Shown piece by piece: positions 47,701-59,875 of a stretch of 64,000 nucleotides of DNA. Position numbers and translations under genes: made by a program. Every line of letters starts with the position of its first letter. Position 1 is the stretch's first letter. The notes below the pieces were generated by a model, which saw nothing but the letters and a program-made list of their open reading frames with translations, made no database searches and had not been told where the DNA came from. The stretch spans positions 51,232,900 through 51,296,899 of the forward strand of contig NC_083596.1 in NCBI RefSeq assembly GCF_027579695.1, written 5' to 3'. This stretch comes from Neoarius graeffei. Lineage: Eukaryota; Chordata; Actinopteri; Siluriformes; Ariidae.

Positions 47701-50700
47701 TGAGGGGGTGTGGCCTCTGCGCCTCAGACTCAGTGAGAGTGTGTGGCCTCTGTGCCTCCGACTCAGTGAGGGTGTGTGGCCTCTGTGCCTCCGACTCAGT
47801 GAGGGTGTGTGGCCTCTGCGCCTCAGTCTGAGTGAGGGTGTGTGGCCTCTGCGCCTCAGACTCAGTGAGGGTGTGTGGCCTCTGCGCCTCAGTCTGAGTG
47901 AGGGTGTGTGGCCTCTGCGCCTCAGACTCAGTGAGGGTGTGTGGCCTCTGCGCCTCAGACTCAGTGAGAGTGTGTGGCCTCTGTGCCTCCGACTCAGTGA
48001 GGGTGTGTGGCCTCTGTGCCTCCGACTCAGTGAGGGTGTGTGGCCTCTGTGCCTCAGACTCAGTGAGGGTGTGTGGCCTCTGTGCTTCAGACTCAGTGAG
48101 GGTGTGTGGCCTCTGTGCCTCAGACTGAGTGAGGGTGTGTGGCCTCTGTGCCTCAGTCTGAGTGAGGGTGTGTGGCCTCTGCGCCTCAGACTCAGTGAGG
48201 GTGTGTGGCCTCTGTGCCTCTGACTGAGTGAGGGTGTGTGGCCTCTGTGCCTCAGTCTGAGTGAGGGTGTGTGGCCTCTGCGCCTCAGACTCAGTGAGGG
48301 TGTGTGGCCTCCGTGCCTCAGACTCGGTGAGGGTGTGTGGCCTCTGTGCCTCCGACTCAGTGAGGGTGTGTGGCCTCCGCGCCTCAGACTCAGTGAGGGG
48401 GTGTGGCCTCTGCGTCTCAGACTCAGTGAGGGCGTGTGGCTTCTGCGCCTCAGACCCAGTGAGGGCGTGTGGCCTCTGCGTCTCAGACCCAGTGAGGGCG
48501 TGTGGCTTCTGCGCCTCAGACCCAGTGAGGGCGTGTGGCCTCTGCGCCTCCGACTCAGTGAGGGGGTGTGGCCTCTGCGCCTCTGACTCAGTGAGGGTGT
48601 GTGGCCTCTGCGCCTCAGACTCAGTGAGGGTGTGTGGCCTCTGCGCCTCAGACTCAGTGAGGGTGTGTGGCCTCTGCGCCTCAGACTCAGTGAGGGTGTG
48701 TGGCCTCTGCGTCTCAGACTCAGTGAGGGTGTGTGGCCTCTGCGCCTCAGACTCAGTGAGGGTGTGTGGCCTCTGCGTCTCAGACTCAGTGAGGGTGTGT
48801 GGCCTCTGCGTCTCAGACTCAGTGAGGGTGTGTGGCCTCTGCGCCTCAGACTCAGTGAGGGTGTGTGGCCTCTGTGTCTCAGACTCAGTGAGGGTGTGTG
48901 GCCTCTGTGCCTCAGACTCAGTGAGGGTGTGTGGCCTCTGTGCCTCAGACTCAGTGAGGGTGTGTGGCCTCTGTGCCTCAGACTCAGTGAGGGTGTGTGG
49001 CCTCTGCGTCTCAGACTCAGTGAGGGTGTGTGGCCTCTGCGCCTCAGACTCAGTGAGGGTGTGTGGCCTCTGCGCCTCAGACTCAGTGAGGGTGTGTGGC
49101 CTCTGCGCCTCAGACTCAGTGAGGGTGTGTGGCCTCTGCGCCTCAGACTCAGTGAGGGTGTGTGGCCTCTGCGCCTCAGACTCAGTGAGGGTGTGTGGCC
49201 TCTGCGCCTCAGACTCAGTGAGGGTGTGTGGCCTCTGCGCCTCAGACTCAGTGAGGGTGTGTGGCCTCTGCGTCTCAGACTCAGTGAGGGTGTGTGGCCT
49301 CTGCGCCTCAGACTCAGTGAGGGTGTGTGGCCTCTGCGTCTCAGACTCAGTGAGGGTGTGTGGCCTCTGCGCCTCAGACTCAGTGAGGGTGTGTGGCCTC
49401 TGTGTCTCAGACCCAGTGAGGGTGTGTGGCCTCTGTGCCTCAGACTCAGTGAGGGTGTGTGGCCTCTGTGCCTCAGACTCAGTGAGGGTGTGTGGCCTCT
49501 GTGCCTCAGACTCAGTGAGGGTGTGTGGCCTCTGTGCTTCAGACTCAGTGAGGGTGTGTGGCCTCTGTGCCTCAGACTGAGTGAGGGTGTGTGGCCTCTG
49601 TGCCTCAGTCTGAGTGAGGGTGTGTGGCCTCTGCGCCTCAGACTCAGTGAGGGTGTGTGGCCTCTGTGCCTCTGACTGAGTGAGGGTGTGTGGCCTCTGT
49701 GCCTCAGTCTGAGTGAGGGTGTGTGGCCTCTGTGCCTCAGACTCAGTGAGGGTGTGTGGCCTCTGTGCCTCAGACTCAGTGAGGGTGTGTGGCCTCTGCG
49801 CCTCAGACTCAGTGAGGGTGTGTGGCCTCTGCGCCTCAGACTCAGTGAGGGTGTGTGGCCTCTGCGCCTCAGACTCAGTGAGGGTGTGTGGCCTCTGCGC
49901 CTCAGACTCAGTGAGGGTGTGTGGCCTCTGCGTCTCAGACTCAGTGAGGGTGTGTGGCCTCTGCGCCTCAGACTCAGTGAGGGTGTGTGGCCTCTGCGCC
50001 TCAGACTCAGTGAGGGTGTGTGGCCTCTGCGTCTCAGACTCAGTGAGGGTGTGTGGCCTCTGCGCCTCAGACTCAGTGAGGGTGTGTGGCCTCTGCGTCT
50101 CAGACCCAGTGAGGGTGTGTGGCCTCTGCGCCTCAGACTCAGTGAGGGTGTGTGGCCTCTGCGCCTCAGACTCAGTGAGGGTGTGTGGCCTCTGTGCCTC
50201 AGACTCAGTGAGGGTGTGTGGCCTCTGTGTCTCAGACTCAGTGAGGGTGTGTGGCCTCTGTGCCTCAGACTCAGTGAGGGTGTGTGGCCTCTGTGCCTCA
50301 GACTCAGTGAGGGTGTGTGGCCTCTGTGCCTCAGACTCAGTGAGGGTGTGTGGCCTCTGTGCCTCAGACTCAGTGAGGGTGTGTGGCCTCTGCGCCTCAG
50401 ACCCAGTGAGGGCGTGTGGCTTCTGCGCCTCAGACTCAGTGAGGGCGTGTGGCCTCTGCGCCTCAGACTCAGTGAGGGCGTGTGGCCTCTGCACCTCAGA
50501 CCCAGTGAGGGCGTGTGGCCTCTGCGCCTCAGACTCAGTGAGGGCGTGTGGCCTCTGCACCTCAGACCCAGTGAGGGCGTGTGGCCTCTGCGCCTCAGAC
50601 TCAGTGAGGGCGTGTGGCCTCTGCACCTCAGACCCAGTGAGGGCGTGTGGCCTCTGCGCCTCAGACTCAGTGCAGGGGTGTGGCCTAAGTGATGGATTTA

Positions 50701-50803
50701 AGATAAAGTTATAAAACATGTTGTAAGTATTCTGATGAATGTGACTGACGCAACACCTGTGATTAAAAAGGTAGGAGTGTAATGAGGCAAGGCACAGCAC
50801 AGG

Positions 50804-50853
<50 letters not shown>

Positions 50854-53248
50854 TGCTCCCAGGAAAAAGGCAGCAGCTGTAAAAGTTGTAAATAAATTAT
50901 CAGAGTAACACAATACACTAGACTGAGAAGAGGATATATAGCAGAGATGGGACCAAGTCACACATGTGCAAGTCTCAAGTAAGTCTCAAGTCTTAACCTT
51001 CAAGTCCCAAGTAAGTCCCAAGTCTTTTTTGTCTTGGGCAAGTCAAGTCAAGTCCTATAATGAGTCAAGTCATGTCCAAGTCAAGTCACCTTAGGCGTAT
51101 TGGCGTAATTTTAGCAGCAGAATATGAATTTAATACATTGAAAAGGCAATACATAAGTAAATGTCAGTAAACATCCCTGGCACATGTGCCCAACCTGTTA
51201 AATATTTGCATTTTAAATACTCATGTTCTGTAAAATACATAAAACAAAACAGTAATAATGTCACAGTTATTTATTGATGGCAAAATTGATTGCAAGATTG
51301 AAAGCCAACTAAGTTTCTCACATTGTCATCAGCCAACAAGAAAAATAAACAGAGAATTGGCATTCTGTTATGTGCGTAGTTAAAAGAGGGTAGGATAACA
51401 CCTTGGGTTAACAGGGGCATGAGCTCCTCCAATCTCTAATCACATCAGATGAGATGATTATTATTAATAAGATACAGGTGGAGAACCCTGAAGTGACTTC
51501 GATGTATGTTTGCGCCAGTAAAAAAAAAAAACCTAAAGGATAGAGAAATGTGTCAGACATAATTTAGGTCTCAAAAAGAAAACCTGTTCGCCTGTGCAAA
51601 AGTGACATCATCTTACCCCATATGACAAGCTCCAGAGGTGTGTGCAAAAGCGCTCTCTCTCTCTCGCTCTCTCCCTCTCCGAGGCGCCTCAGCCTGTGCG
51701 GAGCGGGGACATGTAGAACGACTTTGGCGCGGGAGTCTTGGTTCCCGCTATAATAGATTGTTACGAAAATAAATGTTAAATGAAATATGCATCCCGCGTA
51801 TTCCTTTCCACAGGAACTTTGCTCACAACGTTTCGGTCGTGGCTAACGCACTGTCCTCCTTACCACAAGTGCAACGTTTCGGGAACAATACGGAAAGGAC
51901 AGTGCGTGGGATTCGTCTTTCCTTGAACAATTACCCAGAGACTTTTTAAATGACCTCACTGGGAAATATCCAATGCACCTGTTCAGTTACAGACTTGTGC
52001 TCTCTAAATTGTAGTCATTCAAACCATTGTTTTGGCGGCCTGGTAGCCTGATATACTAAATGTAAATGCATGGTTTGGATGACCGCACAATTTATTTTCG
52101 TAACACTGTTACAGCGGGAACCGAGACTCCCGCGCACAGTCAGCCTGTTCTGCAGAGTTCAGTATCGCTGCTAGCCTGTATTCAAACAGCGAGTGGCATG
52201 CCGGGGAATCCAGATCGTGGCGCTTTGTTCAATAGTGCATGACAGGCAGTGGGACGGAGTTTTCTTTTCTTTTTTGATCGGGTAGTGTGACGGAAAAAAT
52301 GTGCAGGTTGCTGCACTGCTATTTCAAACGGCTGTGATAAACTCCCCTGCCTCTCTGCCCTATGGACAGTCTGGCTAATGTACACGAACACACTTGCACG
52401 AATTTGTACTGCTCATGAACGTGTACATGTTCACAAGCTGACCATTAGCTTCACCCTGAAACAGAACAACAGGGCAGGAAGCTGCTTATGTTATTCAGCA
52501 TCACGACTGCAAAGTGCACAATCAACTTACTACTACTGATATACAATATCATTAAACTTGACGTAACTACATTGCTTACCAGCATTCACATAAGAATTTC
52601 ACAATAATAAACTGAATCCCTAGCTACATCCGCAATGGCTAAAATCCTCCTACCGCTCACTCTCGTGGCTAACATTGGCTAACGAGGAGTTTAGCTGCTA
52701 TCACCAAATAACAACGCATTAATAAACTTACTGGGCAGAATGGATCTTCAAATGCCGGACGAAATTGGAGGTCGTGGTCTGGCTGTCAGAAATCGCCACG
52801 TTATAAATCTTGCACTGCGCCGTTCATCGTTTACCTTCTAGGCAGTAGCCCTTGAAGCCGAAAGTGATTACTCTTGGGATGGCTGACATGATGATATGAT
52901 GTGAAATCTGTGAACACATCATGGCATGGGGCGTGCCGGTATATAGCCCACGCAGAGAGCGTGCCTGATGGACAGGGCGGTGACAACGCAACGGCAGTGC
53001 AATCAAAATTACTGAAGTATGTGCATATTACATTTTATTTTCACAATAAAAACACGATGGAAATAACACTCAAGTCACTCAAGTCATCGTGTGTCAAGTC
53101 AAGTCAAGTCCCGAGTCTTAAACTTCCAAGTCCGAGTCAAGTCTCAAGTATTTTCATGTTTTGTCAAGTCAAGTCACAAGTCATGAAAACAGTGACTCGA
53201 GTCGATTCGAGTCCAAGTCCCCAAGTCTCAAGTCCCCACCTCTGATAT

Positions 53249-53279
<31 letters not shown>

Positions 53280-54899
53280 TTTATCCACGGGCGATTGCTC
53301 TAAGACAACAAGGGAGGCTCAGCCTCCTCTAAAAATGACGAACATCGTGTAGGATGAATTGCGCTAGGCTTATGTTATAGCCGACCTTATAACATTGCTA
53401 TTTCAGATCCAGAATCATAGAAATATATGTGCTCAACCCACTACAGTGCGAAATCATTCCGTTATAACTTTCCCCAGTTCGCCTAATGTGTGCGTGAGTT
53501 TTTCCCCCTCGTGACAGTGCGATGCAGCCCAGCCTCAGTGCACTTCAATGGCATTTGGGAGCTCTGCGCTTTCAATCTCAAAATGCAAGACGGTTATTGG
53601 ACAAATACTGCGAAAATGCCCGCTCACGGACTCCCAGCCTCACAGCGGGATATTTTCTTTGATTGACAGCTCGTTTCAAATATAGACAGGCAGCGGTGAA
53701 TCTCAGTTCAGTCCCATGCGGATTCGCAAGTGCTGTGGTGTATTGTAAGAGATCGGCTTACATTTCGATTTCATTCATTACACACGGTTTCTACCAGCTT
53801 TTTTAGTTTGTATATATTTTCATTGTAAATAAAGTGTAAATATAGTGTTGTCAAGTTTGCTATCTTAGTTCCAGAAATGTTGTTTATTTGAGTGACTGAA
53901 CTTGAACTTGAGGGGGCTAGTCAGCTAGCAAGAAAGCTGCACACGGATGCCAAGCATTGCTGATTTAATTTTGGCGAAGCCATTTGCCAGTCTTCCTTTT
54001 GAGGAAAAAATTAAAATTAAAGAGCAGGGTAGACCAATGCCTCAAATTGACTTGGTGAAAAAGGTAGGGAATAATACTCGTTCCTTTCAGCTCTCCTGGT
54101 ACGAGAAAGTGAATTGGCTAACAGCAAGTGACCCACATCAACAACAGTAAATAGGCTACTTTAGTAATATGTCATGGATGGACCAAAAATATAGAATCTA
54201 TTTAAAATGTTTATGCTGAGTATATTATATTGGAATATATATTTCTCTGGATATGAATTAAACACAGCTACAATTTGGAAAACATTTTTAAACAAAAACA
54301 CAGCCGAGAACATTTCACACTACAGACCTGGATTAAAAGTGAAGGGTTATCAAAATTGTCAATAAAACATTTCTCAGTCAAAATAAGTAAAATATAGGGA
54401 AAGTGTCATTGAATGAAATGTGTGGCCCCCAGCTCTATGTTTGGCTCCCCAAGGTCAGTGCTTGTGCCTATTCCAGAACACTCTGCTGTTACTGCTGAGG
54501 TTCCTGACAAAGAGCTGCTTTCAATAATGATCAATTTTTAAACAACATGCCACAATTTTAAAATATAAAATGTTAAAATATACCCCCCCCCAACACCACC
54601 ATCATGTATATTGGACAGTAGGCTAATGGGCCAAAAGAACCTGTTATTTCACAGTTTGTGACGCTGCCAACAATCAGCCAGATCAGAGGCAAGAGTATGG
54701 GCAAAACTGATGTTTTTTCTTTTTTCTTTTAAAATCTGGAAATATTGTAACCGACCAGCCTCCCCTGTTTGAAAGACTACCAGCCGCCACTGGTTTTATC
54801 CATATTGTTTTCCTTTGAACACACACGTTAGCATCCGGGTTTTGTGTGTAATTTTGGAAATTGGGTGTTTCTATAAATCAACCTACACAGTGTGTATTT

Positions 54900-54954
<55 letters not shown>

Positions 54955-55603
54955 GATATAGTGCCATTTTGGTGTGAGCTTTAATCATACTGTAGTACAC
55001 CCATGCTCGTGTAATTTCTTGGTGTTGTTTGTCAGACAGTAAAGTTTGTAATTGACTCGCTGTGTGTGTTTTGTAACTGTATAGTTATTAACTCTGTGTG
55101 TGTGTGTGTGTGTTAATAGGCTATTCTTTGGCTGTGCAGAAGTTCTCTCACACCCTTCAGACGTTCCAGTTTAACTTCATTGGTGACACACTCACTGATG
55201 ACGAGATAAACATTGGTGAGTCACATGATTCACACGCTGCGCTCTGATTGGCTGGAGCCTCTTCAGGATGTAACCTGATTGGAGTGTGTGAAGCAGCTGT
55301 GTGTTTCACATCACTGTAATACATTTATAACATGCTGTGTGTGTGTGTGCACTCACATTAGCCTCTCTCTTATTGTGTGTCCTTTTATGGTTCATGAGTG
55401 TTTCACTGTGTGTGCTTGCACAGGCCTCATTTGGTGTGTGTGTGTGTGTGTGTGTTTTGTTTTGTTTTGCAGCTGAGTCGTTCCGTGAGTTCGCTGGTTT
55501 GCTGCAGGAAGTGGAGGAGGACAGAATGATGCTGGTTGGTTGATAGACTTCCTGTTTATATTGCAGTTGTCAATCATCTTCTGTCTGCTGATGTCACTTA
55601 TCA

Positions 55604-55642
<39 letters not shown>

Positions 55643-55968
55643 ATCATTTTCAGCATGTTAATGCTGGTATAAAGCATCAGTAAACCTCAAGCACTGACAC
55701 TCCTTTCACAAATGTTACCCTGTGAATGAGTTGTTACCATAGAAACGATAACGTATTAGAACCAGTGCATGAATATAAACCTGCAGGAGTGTCAGAGAGA
55801 ATTAATCAACACCTTCCGTCTGATTATAATCCGGAAGTCAGCGCTGTAGTCTGTAATACTTGATGATGATGATGGAGTGTGAGAATGCAACAGGACCTGT
55901 AGATCAGGAAACATTGCAGCTTAATGAGAAGTTTACACATCACACCTATCGCACAATCCAGGTCTACT

Positions 55969-56017
<49 letters not shown>

Positions 56018-57007
56018 AGAAGGAGAAACATCATAAAAAAGAACCATAAATGAGAATCTATAGACAAGTTAAATATAAAAACATTGATAAAAGTTAGGGC
56101 GGCACGGTGGTGTAGTGGTTAGCGCTGTCGCCTCACAGCAAGAAGGTCCGGGTTCGAGCCCCGAGGCCGGCGAGGGCCTTTCTGTGTGGAGTTTGCATGT
56201 TCTCCCCGTGTCCGCGTGGGTTTCCTCCGGGTGCTCCGGTTTCCCCCACAGTCCAAAGACATGCAGGTTAGGTTAACTGGTGACTCTAAATTGAGCGTAG
56301 GTGTGAATGTGAGTGTGAATGGTTGTCTGTGTCTATGTGTCAGCCCTGTGATGACCTGGCGACTTGTCCAGGGTGAACCCCGCCTTTCACCCGTAGTCAG
56401 CTGGGATAGGCTCCAGCTCGCCTGCGACCCTGTAGAACAGGATAAAGCGGCTACAGATGATGAGATGAGATGAGATGATAAAAGTTAAGTAATAACAATG
56501 GATCCTACATTATGCTACATATTACACAGCCCTGGCAGGACTGTTGGGTGTGTGTGTGGGGGGGGATGAGATGGGAGCGAGGATGAGATGTTGAAGACAG
56601 TGATGTCTTTAGGGGAAAAACCAGTTCAGGCGTCTGGTGCTCCTGGTCTGGATGGAATCCTTCAGGTGTGTAATCTGTCGTCCTCTGGAAGTGGGACGAT
56701 GGTGGCTGCGCTGTGTGTCGCAGTGCCTTGGTGTGGTGGGGAGATGCCCTCAGACAGCTCTTGATCCTCATTAATGCTCCACCTAAATCTCACCCACACC
56801 TTCACTTCAGTCAGCAAAAGGAAACATTTCAGCTCCTTTAGTTTGTGTATAAAAGTCATTTCTCTTCTGAGGTCCTGATAAATGTCCCCACAAAGTCAAA
56901 CCTGTCAGATATTCCTGTCCTTCCGGGGACCTCTGATCTTCACCAAGATATAAAACCATGAACACACACTCTCACATGCTATAACCTGTCTATCTCACAT
57001 GCTATAA

Positions 57008-57038
<31 letters not shown>

Positions 57039-57132
57039 GGTACAGAATGCTTGTGATCTGCTCATTAAGCCTCTGGAGAAGTTTAGGAAAGATCAGATTG
57101 GTGTCACAAAAGTCAGTGGAAGACAAACACGT

Positions 57133-57187
<55 letters not shown>

Positions 57188-57323
57188 TGGAATATTTGGA
57201 TTGTTCTGATTCAGCTTCTGGCACTCAGCAGCTTTTCCACGTGTCATTTTTCCAACTGCTTACTGATCAAACCCCCCCCCGTCTCACTTCATCTGTCTGT
57301 CTCTCTCACATTTCTATGAAGAT

Positions 57324-57372
<49 letters not shown>

Positions 57373-57802
57373 TGTTTGTTTCAGGAGCGACGTAAGAAAT
57401 TTGAGAAGGAGAGTGAGAAATATTACTCTCTTCTGGACAAACATCTGAACCTGTCTTCCAAAAAGAAAGAAACCCAACTCCAGGAGGTGAGACAGACAGA
57501 CTGAGAGACAGACGGACAGACTGAGAGATGGAGACGGACAGACAGACAGACAGAGACGGAGACAGATGGACAGACTGAGAGATGGACAGACTGGGAGACA
57601 GACAAACTAAGAGATGGAGACAGACAGAAGGACAGACAGACTGAGAGATGGACAGACTGAGAGACGGACAGACAGACGGACAGACAGACTGAGAGACGGA
57701 GGCAGACAGATTGACATCAAGAGAGAGCAAGACACAGAGAGACTGACTGTTGTGTATATAAGTGTGTATGTTTAGAGGAACTGTACAGCTGAACACATTT
57801 AA

Positions 57803-57842
<40 letters not shown>

Positions 57843-58138
57843 GCAGATGAACAGCTGGAGAAGGAGCGACAGATGTTCTACGAGTCATCAGTAGAATATG
57901 TTTATCAGATCCAACAGGTTGAAGACAGGAAGAAGTTCGACATCGTGGAGCCTGTACGTACATTATCTGAAGGCGTTTCCATGGTAACAGGAAGTGCACA
58001 TGACTCGGTTTATAAAATAAAGGATGACGGTTGTGTTCGAAACGGTGATCAGCTGTTATGTGAAGATGATGATGATGTGAAATGTCCAGCTTCAGATTGT
58101 AGCGCAGTGTGTGTGTCAGTGTTGGATGGCATGTTGCG

Positions 58139-58187
<49 letters not shown>

Positions 58188-59492
58188 GCATGTCAGCCAT
58201 GCTCTTCCTGTGTGTGTTTGATTGACAGGTGTTGGCATTCCTGCAGAGTATTCTGACTCTGAATAATCTGACAGTGGAGATGACTCAGGACTTCCTGCCT
58301 TATAAACAGGAACTCCAGCTCAGCCTGCAGAACGTGAGCCCATCCGCTTCTGCTCGTTATCTGTTAATTAATTAATTACAAAGTCATAAAGATGAGCTCA
58401 ACTTCAGTTATTGATTTCAGACTGGAAATGTTGTCATTCCAACATCACACCAATTATTTATTCTGTTTTACCACATCACACATTAGAACACCAACAGGTG
58501 GGTCAAAGCACCAACGTTCTCCATCACACACCAACATTCCCTATTAAAACACCAACGTTCTCCATTACACACCACTGTTCTCCATCACAGACCAACATTC
58601 TCCATTAAAGCACCAGGGTTCTCCATTAAAGCACCAGCGTTCTCCATCACAGACCAGCGTTCTCCATCACACACCAACGTTCTCCATCACACACCAACAT
58701 TCCCCATTAAAACACCAACATTCTCCATTACACACCACTGTTCTCCATCACAGACCAACATTCTCCATTAAAGCACCAGCGTTCTCCATCACAGACCAGC
58801 GTTCTCCATCACAGACCAACGTTCTCCATCAAAACACCAACATTCTCCATCACAGACCAACATTCTCCATTAAAGCACCAGCGTTCTCCATCACAGACCA
58901 ACGTTCTCCATCACACACCAGCGTTCTCCATTAAAGCACCAACGTTCTCCATCACAGACCAACGTTCTCCATCAAAACTCCAATGTTCTCCATCACACAC
59001 TAATGTTCTCCATTAAAACATCAACATTCTCCATTAAAACACAACATTCTCCATTAAAACACTAATGTTCTCCATCACATGCCAACCTTCTCCATTGAAG
59101 CACCAACGTTCTCCTTCACACACCAGCGTTCTCCATCACACACCAGCATTCTCCATCACACACCAACCTTCTCCATCACACACCAGCCTTCTCCATTGAA
59201 GCACCAATGTTCTCCATCACACACCAACCTTCTCCATTAAAGCACCAACATCTTCTACCAAACACTGGTTCTGTTCTTTAGGAAACAGTCAGTGAGGCTT
59301 GCAGTCTCTTCTTCTTGGTATTTGAATGTGTGTGTGTGTGTGTGTAGACACGTAATCACTTTGAGAGCACACGTGAGGAGATGGAGGAGCTGATGAAGAG
59401 GATGAAGCAGCCTCATCCTGTGTTCGTCAGACAGCAGCAGCCGACCATCGAGGGATACCTGTCCATTCATGAGAAGTGTGAGCTTTATTTTA

Positions 59493-59539
<47 letters not shown>

Positions 59540-59679
59540 TCTTCATTTATTTCCAGAAATGTAAAGATCATATTTTTAAGCGAAATATTTTCTGTTATTT
59601 CTTCAAACTAGAAATAATTAGATATAAAATTACACCTACAGTGTTATTACCAGTCTGTACGATTGTAACAGTGAAGACT

Positions 59680-59716
<37 letters not shown>

Positions 59717-59821
59717 GGGCGTTGGGGATGACATGGCTGAGGTATTACTGCAGATATATGAAGAACGATAAACTGTTAGTGATGGTGCCGACTGAACAGA
59801 AACCTGGAACCAAACAGGTAA

Positions 59822-59875
<54 letters not shown>

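Noticed and set aside
39794-50687. CRISPR-like array
   Set aside because: There are no unique spacers between repeats, units are strictly contiguous, and the genome is a vertebrate's.
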